NCBI GenBank assembly: GCA_050744245.1 | Contig: JBOGGX010000194.1 | Span: forward strand, 1 to 42,601 | Direction: 5' to 3' | Length of the DNA stretch: 42,601 nucleotides | Source: JBOGGX01 sp050744245 | GTDB taxonomy: Bacteria > Actinomycetota > Acidimicrobiia > Acidimicrobiales > JBOGGX01 | The notes under the pieces: model-generated | Told to the model about the DNA's origin: nothing | Database searches by the model: none | Seen by the model: only the letters and a program-made list of their open reading frames with translations | Shown here: in pieces, positions 1 to 8,149 of the stretch | How the letters are laid out: each line of letters begins with the position of its first letter | Numbering within the stretch: the first letter of the stretch is position 1 | Translations under genes and position numbers: made by a program

Positions 1-366
1 CGTTCCCTCCAACTCCTCGTCGATGAGGTCAGGCCACGCCCGGTAGAACGCGGCGAGCCGGGCCGCCTCGCTCAGGGTCAGGTCCTGCACCACCGGTGCC
101 TCGTAGCGGACCCAGCGGGCGGGCGGCGCCCCGTCGTCGATGGCGAGCTCGAGCCCTTCGGCCAGGCGAGAAACGTGGCCTGACGCCTGACGCTCGAGCG
201 CGGCCGTACCCGACGACGAGAGGAGGAGCGGGACGGCCGCCATCGACGCGGCCAGCACCAGGCAGGCTCCGGCCGCCGACGCGAGCACGATGGGCCGGCG
301 CAACAGGAGCAGCGGCGCTCGACGCCACGGAGCCGACGTGAGCGTGGCCGCGGCCCGACGAACCAC
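1..366 (-). CDS. N-terminal part of a membrane protein, possibly an FtsX-like permease (runs off the left edge)
   Basis: The minus strand is open from a GTG at 366 to the window edge, giving 122 codons without a stop. The first ~25 residues are basic (many Arg). A hydrophobic stretch at about residues 27-52 contains LVLAASMAAVPLLLSSSG and is followed by a soluble, mildly acidic segment. A basic start, one membrane segment ending in Ser/Gly, then an extracytoplasmic region is how many FtsX/MacB-type ABC permeases begin, but only the N-terminus is visible and the family is a guess. The start lies six bases after the pgl stop and in the same frame, so it is probably co-transcribed with tkt-tal-pgl. 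A longer frame on the same strand (29-412) is a shadow lacking these features. Confidence 0.5.
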   Translation of the reverse strand, partial: MVRRAAATLTSAPWRRAPLLLLRRPIVLASAAGACLVLAASMAAVPLLLSSSGTAALERQASGHVSRLAEGLELAIDDGAPPARWVRYEAPVVQDLTLSEAARLAAFYRAWPDLIDEELEGT

Positions 367-372
367 GACCGG

Positions 373-1068
373 CTACGCCAGCTCGCCGGCGGCGGCCGGG
401 TCGACCAGCCACACCACCCGTTCGCCGCGGATCCTGGCCGCCGGCAGGTCCTCGCCGGCCGCGAGCCGCGCCACGATCTCGCGCTTGTCCTCGCCGGCCA
501 CCGTCACGAGGACCAGCCGGGAGCGGCTGATGCCGGTGAGGGTGAGGGTCATCCTCGGCAACGGGTTGGCGCCGGTCGGGTCCTCGTTCATCACGACGAG
601 CCGCCCCGGATCGGCGTCGAGGGCGGGCGAGCCGGCGAACAGCGAGGCGGTGTGCCCGTCGGCGCCCAACCCGAGATGGATCAGGTCGAGCTTGCCCAGC
701 TCGCCCAGCCGGAGCTGGTACGGCTCGGGCCCGTCATCGCAGCGCATCGGGTAGGTGGCGTTGGCCGCGCCCACCGGGTCGAGCAACGCCTCCCTGGTCA
801 GGCGGTAGTTCGACCGCTCGTCGTCGAGGGGGACGCAGCGCTCGTCGCCCCAGTAGACGTCGACCTTCCACCAGTCGATCTGCGTGTCGCCGTCGACGGC
901 CAGCCGCTCATAGCAGCGGCGCGCCGTCGGGCCGCCCGAGAGCGCGATCGAGTAGCTGTCGTTGGGCCGGGCGTGAAAGCACTCGATGAGGCGCTCGGCG
1001 AACTCACCGGGCACGTCATCGACCACGACCAGTTCGCCAAGGCGCTCGGGAAACATCATCGTCGTCAT
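373..1068 (-). CDS. pgl: 6-phosphogluconolactonase
   Basis: Hydrolyses 6-phosphogluconolactone to 6-phosphogluconate in the oxidative pentose phosphate pathway, in the cytoplasm. The 231-residue product has the family landmarks: SGGPTARRCY near 44-53, WGDERCVP at 73-80, and GLGADGHTASLF at 133-144, the signature of DevB/Pgl sugar-phosphate lactonases. Length is normal (230-250). The open frame extends further upstream, but the start at 1068 (ATG ACG ACG ATG) is where family similarity begins and it clears the repeat at 1127-1203. A TACCCT -10-like box at 1101-1106 (minus strand) would give a leader of about 25 bases, so pgl may have its own promoter besides read-through from tal. No zwf or opcA, often neighbours of pgl, is visible in the window. 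Confidence 0.93.
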   Translation of the reverse strand: MTTMMFPERLGELVVVDDVPGEFAERLIECFHARPNDSYSIALSGGPTARRCYERLAVDGDTQIDWWKVDVYWGDERCVPLDDERSNYRLTREALLDPVGAANATYPMRCDDGPEPYQLRLGELGKLDLIHLGLGADGHTASLFAGSPALDADPGRLVVMNEDPTGANPLPRMTLTLTGISRSRLVLVTVAGEDKREIVARLAAGEDLPAARIRGERVVWLVDPAAAGELA

Positions 1069-1126
1069 CGGGGCGGCATCGGAGGCGCGGTGAAAAGCAG
1101 AGGGTAGCTGTGCGCCCGGCGGCGCG

Positions 1127-1203
1127 GTCACATTGCGCCACTCGGCCTTCGGCAACCAACGAGAGTCTCGCCGGCTGCTCCGCCTGGCAGCTGGGCGGCG
1201 TTG
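1127..1203 (+). repeat. Intergenic repeat family 1, copy R1
   Basis: Begins with the shared core GCGCCACTCGGCCTTCGGC and ends with the shared second-half motif CTGCTCCGCCTGGCAGCTG, the two halves separated by a variable middle. It fills the spacer between the tal stop codon and the pgl promoter. Other copies lie at 5783-5862, 5863-5945, 13279-13392 and 22458-22567, all in the same orientation. Confidence 0.75.
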
Positions 1204-1204
1204 G

Positions 1205-2308
1205 CTAGGGGCGGACCTCGTCGGCCTTGGCCTCGAGCGCGGTGAGCAGCTCGTCGTAGGACTTGGCGAACGAGGCGACACCCTCGTGCTCCAACGTGTC
1301 GGCCACGTCGTCCATGTCGATCCCGAGGACGGCCAGGGACTCGACCACCTGGCGGGCCCCCTCGGGGTCGGCGTCGACCGTCCGGAGCAGGGTGCCGTGG
1401 TCATCGAAGGCATCGATGGTGTTCTCCGGCATGGTGTTGACACTGTCCGGCCCGATGAGCGCGTCGACGTAGAGCGTGTCGGGATAGTCAGGGTTCTTGG
1501 TCGACGTCGACGCCCACAGCGGGCGCTGCACCTTGGCCCCGAGGGCCCGCAGCCTGGCCCAGCCCTCGCCGCTGAAGCGCTCGAGGAACAGCTGGTAGGC
1601 GAGGTGGGCGTTGGCGACCGCGGCCTTGCCCCTCATGGTCATGGCCTCGTCGGAGCCGATCTCGTCGAGCCGCCGATCGACCTCGGTGTCGACCCGGCTC
1701 ACGAAGAAGGAGGCCACGCTGCGCACGGTCGAGACATCGGCGCCCGCATCGGCCAGAGCCTCGAGGCCGCCGATGTAGGCGTCGATCACCTCCCCGTAAC
1801 GCCGGAGCCCGAACAGCAGGGTGACGTTGATGCTCCTGCCCTCGCCGATCATGGTGGCGATGGCCGGGACACCGGGCGCGGTCCCTGGGATCTTGATGTA
1901 GAGGTTCGGCTCGTCGATCGCCTCGTGCAGCACGCGGGCCGACGCGATCGAGCCGTCGGTGTCGAGGGCGAGGGCGGGGGCGAGCTCGAGCGAGACGAAC
2001 CCGTCGACGCCTTCGCTCTCGTCGTACACCGGCCGCAGGATGCGCAGTGCGTCCTCGATGTCGGCCATCGCCATCTGCCAGTAGCTGTCCTCGACCGAGT
2101 GGCCGCCCCCCATCAGGTCGCCGAACTGGGCGTCGTAGTCGTGGCCTCCGGTGATCGCCTTCTGGAGGATGGTGGGGTTTGACGTCACCCCGCGGATCCC
2201 GCGGTCGACCATCCGTTGCAGCTCGCCACCGGTGATCCAGCCGCGCTTGAGGTTGTCGAGCCATGGGCTCTGGCCGAACTGGTCGTGGAGGTCGTGCAGC
2301 TTGGTCAT
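1205..2308 (-). CDS. tal: transaldolase
   Basis: Transfers a dihydroxyacetone unit between sugar phosphates (sedoheptulose-7-P plus glyceraldehyde-3-P to erythrose-4-P plus fructose-6-P). The product is 367 residues, the long form typical of actinobacteria. Visible landmarks are GVTSNPT at 40-46, the Schiff-base lysine in NLYIKIPGT (Lys139), SINVTLLF further on, and the STKNPDYPDTLYV segment near the C-terminus. The start chosen is ATG 2308, preceded by a purine-rich AGGCAGGGGGA stretch; the longer open frame upstream overlaps tkt in another frame and has no family similarity. It lies 22 bases after the tkt stop, so the two are almost certainly one transcript. The stop codon directly abuts repeat copy R1. 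Confidence 0.95.
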   Translation of the reverse strand: MTKLHDLHDQFGQSPWLDNLKRGWITGGELQRMVDRGIRGVTSNPTILQKAITGGHDYDAQFGDLMGGGHSVEDSYWQMAMADIEDALRILRPVYDESEGVDGFVSLELAPALALDTDGSIASARVLHEAIDEPNLYIKIPGTAPGVPAIATMIGEGRSINVTLLFGLRRYGEVIDAYIGGLEALADAGADVSTVRSVASFFVSRVDTEVDRRLDEIGSDEAMTMRGKAAVANAHLAYQLFLERFSGEGWARLRALGAKVQRPLWASTSTKNPDYPDTLYVDALIGPDSVNTMPENTIDAFDDHGTLLRTVDADPEGARQVVESLAVLGIDMDDVADTLEHEGVASFAKSYDELLTALEAKADEVRP

Positions 2309-2330
2309 GGGTCGGTCCCCCTGCCTCTCG

Positions 2331-4175
2331 TCATCTCTCTCCCGCGGCCAGCAGCGTGCGGACGGCGCCGACGATCGCCGCCGCGTCGATCCCGGCCGTG
2401 GCCAGCAGCTCGTCCGGCTTGCCCGACGTGGGCATGTCGGTGACGGCCAGCTTGACGACCGTCGGTGGGTGGGGATCGCCGGCGAACGCCGACAGGACGG
2501 CCTCGCCCAGCCCACCCTCGGCCCAGTGGTCCTCGACGGTGACCAACCGACCGTGGGTGGCCGCCGCCGCATGGTGGAGCCCGTCGACGTCGATGGGCTT
2601 GATCGAGTAGGCGTCGATCACCCTGACCGCGGTTCCCTCCGCGGCCAGCGCGTCGGCCGCCTTGAGCGCCTCGTGGAGGGTGATCCCGGCCGCGACCACG
2701 GTGGCCGCGTCGTCGTCGGAGCGGCGCACCACCGCGCTCCCGCCCACCTCGAAGGACGCCTCCGCCCCGTAGATCACCGGCGTGTCGGCTCGGGTCGTGC
2801 GCAGGTACGAGATGCCGTCGACGTCGGCCAGGGCCGCGACCAGCTTCGAGGTCTGATTGCCGTCGCAGGGGTACAGGACCGTGCTGCCGTGGACGGCGCG
2901 CAGCATGGCGAGGTCCTCCAGACCCATCTGCGACGGACCGTCCTCGCCGATGGAGACGCCGGCGTGCGAGCCGCAGAGCGACAGGCGGGCCCGGCTGACC
3001 GCGGCCATCCGCACGAAGTCATAGGCCCGGCTGATGAACGCGGCAAAGGTGGAGACGAAGGGGTACCACCCCCGCACCTGCATCCCGACGGCATCGGCCA
3101 CCATCTGCTGCTCGGCGATGAACGCCTCGACGAAGCGCTCGGGATGGGCCTTCTGGAAGATCTCAGAGAACGTCGAGTTGGCCACCTCGCCGTCGATGGC
3201 GACGACCGACCCGTGGTTCGACCCGAGCGCGGCCAAGGCCTCGCCGTAGGCCTTGCGGGTGGCCACCTTGGCGCCGATCTCGTAGGCCGGGTAGTCGGAG
3301 CCCGGTGCGTCGAACGTGTGCGGCTTGGCGTCGGACTCCGGCCGGGCCACCGGGACCCGAATGGAGCGTTCGCCGCCCAGCTCGGCGATGGCCGCCTCGG
3401 GATCGGCCAGGGGCTTGCCGTGCCAGTTCTCGGCGTCGGCGACCTCGGCGACGCCCTCGCCCTTCCGGGTGCGGGCCACGACCGCGGTCGGCCGGCCCGA
3501 CGTCGCCCGGGCCTCGGCGAGGGCGGCGTCGATGGCTCCGGGGTCGTGCCCGTCGATCGTGATCGCGTGCCAGCCGTTGGCCCGGATCCGGCCGGCGAAC
3601 GACTCGAGGTCCCACCCGTGCATCGTCGGTCCCCGTTGGCCCAGGCGGTTCACGTCGACGATGGCGCACAGGTTGCCGAGGCCGTGGTGCCCGGCCTGCT
3701 CGAAGGCCTCCCACATCGAGCCCTCGGCCATCTCGCTGTCGCCGCAGACCACCCAGACGCGGTAGGGGAGCCGGTCGAGCAGCCGGCCGGCGAGGGCGAC
3801 GCCGACACCGATGGGCAGCCCCTGACCGAGCGATCCGGTGGCCACGTCGACCCACGGGATGATCGGTGTCGGGTGGCCCTCGAACCGGCTGCCGAACCGC
3901 CGGAAGCTCAACAGGTCGTCGTCGGTGATGGCGCCGGCCGCCTTGAACATGGCGTAGATCAGCGGAGAGGCGTGACCCTTGGAGAAGATCAGGTGGTCGT
4001 TGTTCGGGTTCTCCGGGTCGTCGAAGTCGTAGCGCAGGTGCCCGGCCAGCAGCCCGGCCACGAGATCGGCCGCGGACATCGACGACGTCGGGTGGCCGGA
4101 ACCGGCGGCGGCGGCGGCCCTGATCGAGTCGACGCGGAGCTGCTGGGCCAGTTCGACGAGATCGACGTCAGGCAT
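2331..4175 (-). CDS. tkt: transketolase
   Basis: Thiamine-diphosphate enzyme that moves two-carbon units between ketoses and aldoses in the non-oxidative pentose phosphate pathway. The 614-residue chain is shorter than the ~670-residue E. coli type and resembles the compact form found in some bacteria and animals. The ThDP domain has SGHPTSS (26-32), SKGHAS (65-70) and the GDSEMAEG...N motif (145-152, Asn176). A Pyr domain with AEQQMV and a C-terminal transketolase domain follow. The ATG at 4175 has a GAGG ribosome-binding site six bases upstream, and a TACCGT -10-like box lies at 4193-4198. First gene of tkt-tal-pgl. Confidence 0.95.
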   Translation of the reverse strand: MPDVDLVELAQQLRVDSIRAAAAAGSGHPTSSMSAADLVAGLLAGHLRYDFDDPENPNNDHLIFSKGHASPLIYAMFKAAGAITDDDLLSFRRFGSRFEGHPTPIIPWVDVATGSLGQGLPIGVGVALAGRLLDRLPYRVWVVCGDSEMAEGSMWEAFEQAGHHGLGNLCAIVDVNRLGQRGPTMHGWDLESFAGRIRANGWHAITIDGHDPGAIDAALAEARATSGRPTAVVARTRKGEGVAEVADAENWHGKPLADPEAAIAELGGERSIRVPVARPESDAKPHTFDAPGSDYPAYEIGAKVATRKAYGEALAALGSNHGSVVAIDGEVANSTFSEIFQKAHPERFVEAFIAEQQMVADAVGMQVRGWYPFVSTFAAFISRAYDFVRMAAVSRARLSLCGSHAGVSIGEDGPSQMGLEDLAMLRAVHGSTVLYPCDGNQTSKLVAALADVDGISYLRTTRADTPVIYGAEASFEVGGSAVVRRSDDDAATVVAAGITLHEALKAADALAAEGTAVRVIDAYSIKPIDVDGLHHAAAATHGRLVTVEDHWAEGGLGEAVLSAFAGDPHPPTVVKLAVTDMPTSGKPDELLATAGIDAAAIVGAVRTLLAAGER

Positions 4176-4192
4176 GGGAACCTCGCTGCGGG

Positions 4193-4198
4193 ACGGTA
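4193..4198 (-). promoter_or_regulatory. -10 box upstream of tkt
   Basis: Reads TACCGT on the minus strand, with transcription predicted to begin about seven bases downstream, leaving a leader of about 11 bases that contains the GAGG ribosome-binding site of tkt. A second box of the same type (TAGGGT) lies about 17-22 bases further upstream. Confidence 0.4.
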
Positions 4199-4224
4199 CC
4201 GGACGGTCAGCTCACCCTACCCAG

Positions 4225-5382
4225 TCACCTGAACAGCAGCACCGATGCGGTGAAGCCGTGGACGAAGCTCCTGGCGCCGACCGGTCCGACTTCGCCGGCG
4301 CAGAACATGCCGGCGGTGGCGCCGCCGGTGACCGCATCGACGAGCTCGGCGTCATGGCCGGCCCGACCGAAGAGGTGCGAGCCCCGCCCGGTACAGGTGA
4401 ACAGCAGGGCTCCCGACGCCCGGCGGCCGGCGAGGAGGTGGCGCAGGTCGTCGTCGGCGCTGGCTGCGTCGCGGAGCTGGAACTGCACCGTCGACCCGAT
4501 CTCGACCGGTCCGCTCACCACGAGGGCGCCCGCCTCCTTGTTGCCGCCGAGGAGGTTGCGGATGAGGAAGTCGCCGCGTTCGAAGCGCTCCTTGTGCTCA
4601 TCGATGACCCAGCCGACGTGGAGCCCCCGCCGGGCCAGGTCGCGTTCCTGTTCGCTCATCCCGGCGACCAGGTCGGCCAGTCGGTCCAGGGCGGGCTTGC
4701 CGGCCAGCTCGAGCACGACCCGACGGTCGGCCTTCGTCACCACCATGGGCGAGCCGACGGGCCGGCAGCCCTGGGACACCACCGTGGTGGCCCCGGATCC
4801 CGAGGGGAGGAGGACCCCGACCGCCCCGTCGGTGTGGACCTCGCCGTCGAGCACCAGCCGGTTGCCGCCCGGCCCGGAGGCGGCGGAGGCGAGTCCGCCG
4901 ATGACCCGGAGCGAAGGGAAGCGCTCGGCGGCCAGCTCGACGAAGGCGTCGGCGGGGAAGCTGAAGGGGTCGGCCACCAGGACGAGATGCTCGACCGGGC
5001 CTTCGTCCCGGCCACCCTCGCCGCCGCCGTCGACGTGGGGCAGGCCGGCGAACGCCCATCCCTCCGGCCCGGAGACGGCGTCGAGCCGGACCGGTGTCGG
5101 CGCCGCGCCGAACCGGGCCGCCCACAGCACGAGGGCCGACGTCTCCTCGACCTCGCGGTCTCCGCCGACGACGGAGGAGGCGGCCGCGCCGATCAGCGTG
5201 GCCGGCCGCAGCAGCCGACGCACCGCCTGGGCGATGTCGGTGACCGCTTCCCGGTGCGGCGCGGTGAGGAAGAGGACGGCGAGGTCCGGCTCCGGTCCTA
5301 TCCGTTCGAGCAGCTCGCCCAGCACCTCGCCCGCGGCCTGGCCGATGTCGGGGTGCTCGGAGATGGCGGCGGCGAACGTCAT
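4225..5382 (-). CDS. FIST-domain (FIST_N/FIST_C) sensory protein
   Basis: A 385-residue soluble protein with the two-part FIST layout. The N-terminal half contains LAVLFLTAPH, LIGAAASSVVGG and LRVIGGLASAASG. The C-terminal half contains GLHVGWVIDEHK, FLIRNLLGG and GALLFTCTGRG, and ends in the GMFCAGEVGPVG segment typical of FIST_C. FIST proteins are thought to bind small ligands such as amino acids and are often linked to signal transduction; no effector domain is fused here. Its ATG overlaps the stop of the upstream gene (ATGA at 5382-5379), so the two proteins are translationally coupled and probably work together. Convergent neighbours are absent: tkt follows on the same strand. Confidence 0.88.
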   Translation of the reverse strand: MTFAAAISEHPDIGQAAGEVLGELLERIGPEPDLAVLFLTAPHREAVTDIAQAVRRLLRPATLIGAAASSVVGGDREVEETSALVLWAARFGAAPTPVRLDAVSGPEGWAFAGLPHVDGGGEGGRDEGPVEHLVLVADPFSFPADAFVELAAERFPSLRVIGGLASAASGPGGNRLVLDGEVHTDGAVGVLLPSGSGATTVVSQGCRPVGSPMVVTKADRRVVLELAGKPALDRLADLVAGMSEQERDLARRGLHVGWVIDEHKERFERGDFLIRNLLGGNKEAGALVVSGPVEIGSTVQFQLRDAASADDDLRHLLAGRRASGALLFTCTGRGSHLFGRAGHDAELVDAVTGGATAGMFCAGEVGPVGARSFVHGFTASVLLFR

Positions 5383-5768
5383 CCGGTCAGGGGCGGCAGC
5401 AGGGTGAACGGCACGATCACGGGCAGCCCGCCGTCGACCCGGCAGCTGGCCTCGACGGTGCCGTAGTCGCCGAACTCGAGCTCGGCTCGGACCAGGCGGT
5501 AGTTGAACTTGCCCGGCTCGACCGACACGAGCTGGACGTTGCGGGCGACCTGCTCGCCGTCGCGGTAGTAGACGACCTCGAGCGCGGCCTCGCCCTTCTC
5601 GTCCGGCGGGCAGTGGAGCACGACGATGAGGTGGGGGGTGATCGTCACCGGGACGGCCGTCGCCGCCGGCTCGGAGAACTTCACGCCGGTGAGATCGATG
5701 CGGGTCGACGGCCCGGGCACCTGGCGCAGGTTGAGCTCGTCGATGAACAGGGCGGCCAGGATCCGCAC
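5379..5768 (-). CDS. small conserved protein of unknown function, DUF6941-like, coupled to the FIST protein
   Basis: Predicted 129-residue beta-rich protein beginning VRILAALFIDELNLRQ. The opening, with a hydrophobic strand followed by a short acidic stretch, a middle LIVVLHCPPDEKGEA and a C-terminal PFTLLPP, resembles the DUF6941 family of small unknown proteins; this is recalled resemblance, not a search. The GTG at 5768 is preferred because TACGGT at 5775-5780 lies exactly six bases upstream, as for other genes here. The alternative ATG at 5798 would lie inside repeat copy R2a. The stop overlaps the FIST start by four bases. Confidence 0.65.
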   Translation of the reverse strand: MRILAALFIDELNLRQVPGPSTRIDLTGVKFSEPAATAVPVTITPHLIVVLHCPPDEKGEAALEVVYYRDGEQVARNVQLVSVEPGKFNYRLVRAELEFGDYGTVEASCRVDGGLPVIVPFTLLPPLTG

Positions 5769-5774
5769 CCCCCG

Positions 5775-5780
5775 ACCGTA
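5775..5780 (-). promoter_or_regulatory. leaderless-type -10 box of the DUF6941-FIST pair
   Basis: Reads TACGGT on the minus strand, six bases before the GTG at 5768. It supports that start and implies an mRNA beginning at or next to the start codon. Confidence 0.5.
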
Positions 5781-5782
5781 CC

Positions 5783-5862
5783 GTGTTGTCTGCGCCACTC
5801 GGCCTTCGGCCTCGCCGGCGCGGCGTTCGGCGACCGACGAGCGCCGGTCCTGCGGCTCCGCT
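5783..5862 (+). repeat. Intergenic repeat family 1, copy R2a
   Basis: Starts GTGTTGTCTGCGCCACTCGG and contains the GGCC-TTC-GGCC hairpin and the GCGCC...GGCGC outer arms. It forms a direct repeat with R2b: the first 28 bases of the two are identical. Its second half is diverged or lost. It sits in the divergent spacer between the DUF6941-like gene and the acyl-CoA synthetase. Confidence 0.75.
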
Positions 5863-5945
5863 GTGTTGTCTGCGCCACTCGGCCTTCGGCTCCGCCTGGC
5901 GGCTGCGCCGCGTCACTTGTGCCACACGGGGTTCGTTGCGTGGCG
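5863..5945 (+). repeat. Intergenic repeat family 1, copy R2b
   Basis: Begins with the same 28 bases as R2a, then passes directly to the second-half motif CTCCGCCTGGCGGCTGCG. It is therefore an internally deleted copy. It ends near a short CACACG motif like that at the end of R3. Confidence 0.75.
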
Positions 5946-5957
5946 CAGGCCTTGCAC

Positions 5958-5963
5958 TACCGT
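5958..5963 (+). promoter_or_regulatory. -10 box of the acyl-CoA synthetase operon
   Basis: TACCGT, eight bases before the GTG at 5972, which predicts a leader of zero to two bases. No good -35 element is visible; repeat copy R2b occupies that region. Confidence 0.4.
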
Positions 5964-5971
5964 CCGCGGGT

Positions 5972-8149
5972 GTGGCGACCCTGTCCGAGGCCGAGTCGAA
6001 GCGGCTGCTGGCCGGGTTCGGGGTTCCGTTCGCCGAGGAGCGGTTGACGGCAACGCCCGAGGGAGCGGTGGCCGCGGCCGAGGCGATCGGGTACCCGGTG
6101 GTGGCCAAGCTGTGCGGCCCGGCGATCACCCACAAGACCGAACGAGGCCTGGTCCGGCTGGGTCTCGGCTCGGCCGAGCAGGTGCGGGCGGCGGCGGCCG
6201 CGCTGCTGGCCGCAGCCCGCTCGGACGACGGGGACGTCGGCCTGCTGGTGGCCCGTCAGATCCACGGGACGAGAGAGCTGATCGCCGGCCTGGTGCTCGA
6301 CGACGCGTTCGGGATGACCGTGATGGTCGGCGTCGGCGGGGTCCTGGCCGAGGGGGTCGCCGACGTGACCTTCCGGCTGGCGCCCATCAACCGGGCCGAC
6401 GCCCTGGAGATGATCGACGACCTGGCGACCCAGCCCTACCTCGACGCGGTCCGGGGCGAGCCCGCGGTCGACCGCGACCAGCTGGCCGACGTGCTCGTCG
6501 CCCTGTCGGACGCGGCCACGGCGAACCCCGGCATCGTCGCCGCCGACCTCAACCCGCTGGTGATCTCGAACGGGCGGGCCGTCGCGGTCGACGCCCTGGT
6601 GGAGGTGACGCACGGACCGGAGCCGGCTCCGGGCCCCGCAACCCCACGTTCCGTCGACGAAACCAGGAACTTCGGTGCGCTGTTCGAGCCGGATGGCGTC
6701 GTGGTCGTGGGGGCCTCGACCCATCCGGGCAAGTTCGGGTTCGCCGCCCTGCACAACGTCCTGGCCGCCGGGTACCAGGGCCGCGTCTTCGCCGTCAACC
6801 GAGACGGCCACTCCGTGCTCGGGCTGACGACGCTGGCCGACCTGAGCGAGCTGCCCGACGGTGGCGCCGACCTGGCCGTGCTGTGCACGCCGCCGGCGGC
6901 CAACGCCGAGCTGATCAAGCAGGCGGCGGCCAAGGGGGTGCGGGCCGTCTACGTCGCCTCCGGCGGCTACGCCGAGGCCGACGAGGCCGGACGCCGGGCC
7001 CAGGCCGAGCTGGCCGCGGTCGCCCGCGAGGCCGAGGTCCTCCTGGTCGGGCCGAACGGCCAGGGCGTGGTCTCGACTCCGGCGAACCTGTGCGCCCAAT
7101 TCGTGGCGCCGTACCCGCCACCCGGCCCGATCGCGGTGGCCAGCCAGTCGGGGAACATCTCCTCGTCGCTCATGAACTACGCGGGCCGCTTCGGCGTCGG
7201 CATCAGCCGGGCGGTCTCGGTCGGCAACGCCGCCGCCGTCGACGTGGCCGACCTGGTCGAGTACTACGCCGACGACCCCGCGACCCGGGTGGCGGTGGCC
7301 TATGTCGAGGGGGTCGCCGACGGAAGGCGACTGATCGAGCGGCTGGGCCGGGTGACGCCGCGGCTCCCCGTTATCGTGATCAAGGGTGGGCGGTCGCCCG
7401 CCGGGGGCCGGGCCGCGGCCAGCCACACCGGCGCCCTGGCCAGCGACGACCGGATCTTCGACGGCGCCTGCCGCCAGGCCGGCGTGATCCGCGTCGACGG
7501 CGTCGAGTCGGCCTATGAGGTGGCGTCGGCCCTGGCCACCCAGCCGCGGCCGGGCGGCGACCGGGTCGCGATCGTCACCACCGCCGGAGGCTGGGGCGTG
7601 CTCGCGAGCGATGCGGTGGCGGGCACGTCCGGCCTGCGGCTGGCCCCGATGCCCGACGATCTGATGGCCGCGCTCGACGGACGGCTCCCGCCGCGGTGGA
7701 GCCGCCGCAACCCGATCGACCTCGCCGGGGGCGAGACGACCGACACCATCCCCGACGTCCTCGGGCTGGTGGCCGGTCACCCGGACGTGGACGCCGTGGT
7801 CGTGCTCGGCCTCGGGATCCAGGGCAACCAGGCGCGGCTCGAGGCGGACGGGCCGTTCTTTCCCGACCACGGCCTCGGGCGGATCGTGGCCTTCCACCAA
7901 CGCCAGGAGACGCGCTACCAGGAGGCGGTGGCGGCGCAGGTGGCGGCCACCGGCAAGCCGATCCTGGTCGCCACCGAGCTGGTCGTGTGCGATCCGGGCA
8001 ACCCGGCGATCGCCGCCGCGACCAGGACCGGGCTCGGGGTGTACTCGTCGGCCGAGCGGGCGGTGCGGGCCCTGGGTCACCTGCGGTGGTATGCCGCCTG
8101 GCGTGAACGCCGGGTCGACAGGGAACGACGGGAGCCGGCGCCCCGATGA
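5972..8149 (+). CDS. ADP-forming acetate/acyl-CoA ligase with swapped domain order
   Basis: A 725-residue enzyme of the NDP-forming acyl-CoA synthetase family, which interconverts acyl-CoA, ADP and phosphate with free acid, CoA and ATP. The ATP-grasp part comes first (about 1-225, with YPVVAKLCGPAITHKTE near 40-57). A CoA-binding Rossmann domain starts near 233 (VVVVGASTHPGKFGF), and the succinyl-CoA-ligase-like domains follow. The catalytic phosphohistidine is His485 in AAASHTGAL. Well-known fused enzymes carry the CoA-binding domain first, so this is the reversed arrangement. The GTG at 5972 is chosen because the ATP-grasp starts right after it and TACCGT lies just upstream; the longer open frame only translates the repeats. 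The stop overlaps the start of dacB (ATGA). The acid used cannot be told. Confidence 0.85.
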   Translation: MATLSEAESKRLLAGFGVPFAEERLTATPEGAVAAAEAIGYPVVAKLCGPAITHKTERGLVRLGLGSAEQVRAAAAALLAAARSDDGDVGLLVARQIHGTRELIAGLVLDDAFGMTVMVGVGGVLAEGVADVTFRLAPINRADALEMIDDLATQPYLDAVRGEPAVDRDQLADVLVALSDAATANPGIVAADLNPLVISNGRAVAVDALVEVTHGPEPAPGPATPRSVDETRNFGALFEPDGVVVVGASTHPGKFGFAALHNVLAAGYQGRVFAVNRDGHSVLGLTTLADLSELPDGGADLAVLCTPPAANAELIKQAAAKGVRAVYVASGGYAEADEAGRRAQAELAAVAREAEVLLVGPNGQGVVSTPANLCAQFVAPYPPPGPIAVASQSGNISSSLMNYAGRFGVGISRAVSVGNAAAVDVADLVEYYADDPATRVAVAYVEGVADGRRLIERLGRVTPRLPVIVIKGGRSPAGGRAAASHTGALASDDRIFDGACRQAGVIRVDGVESAYEVASALATQPRPGGDRVAIVTTAGGWGVLASDAVAGTSGLRLAPMPDDLMAALDGRLPPRWSRRNPIDLAGGETTDTIPDVLGLVAGHPDVDAVVVLGLGIQGNQARLEADGPFFPDHGLGRIVAFHQRQETRYQEAVAAQVAATGKPILVATELVVCDPGNPAIAAATRTGLGVYSSAERAVRALGHLRWYAAWRERRVDRERREPAPR

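Noticed and set aside
2151..4232. 693-codon plus-strand frame opposite transketolase
   Set aside because: Antisense shadow; transketolase motifs on the minus strand are unambiguous.
5783..5971. N-terminal extension of the acyl-CoA ligase reading through the repeats
   Set aside because: The peptide merely translates repeat copies R2a and R2b (the RHSAFG-type string also seen at other copies), and a promoter box lies just before GTG 5972.
5957..8080. 707-codon minus-strand frame opposite the acyl-CoA ligase
   Set aside because: It is the antisense shadow expected in very GC-rich coding DNA; the translation is Arg/Gly/His-rich without motifs, while the plus strand has clear domains.
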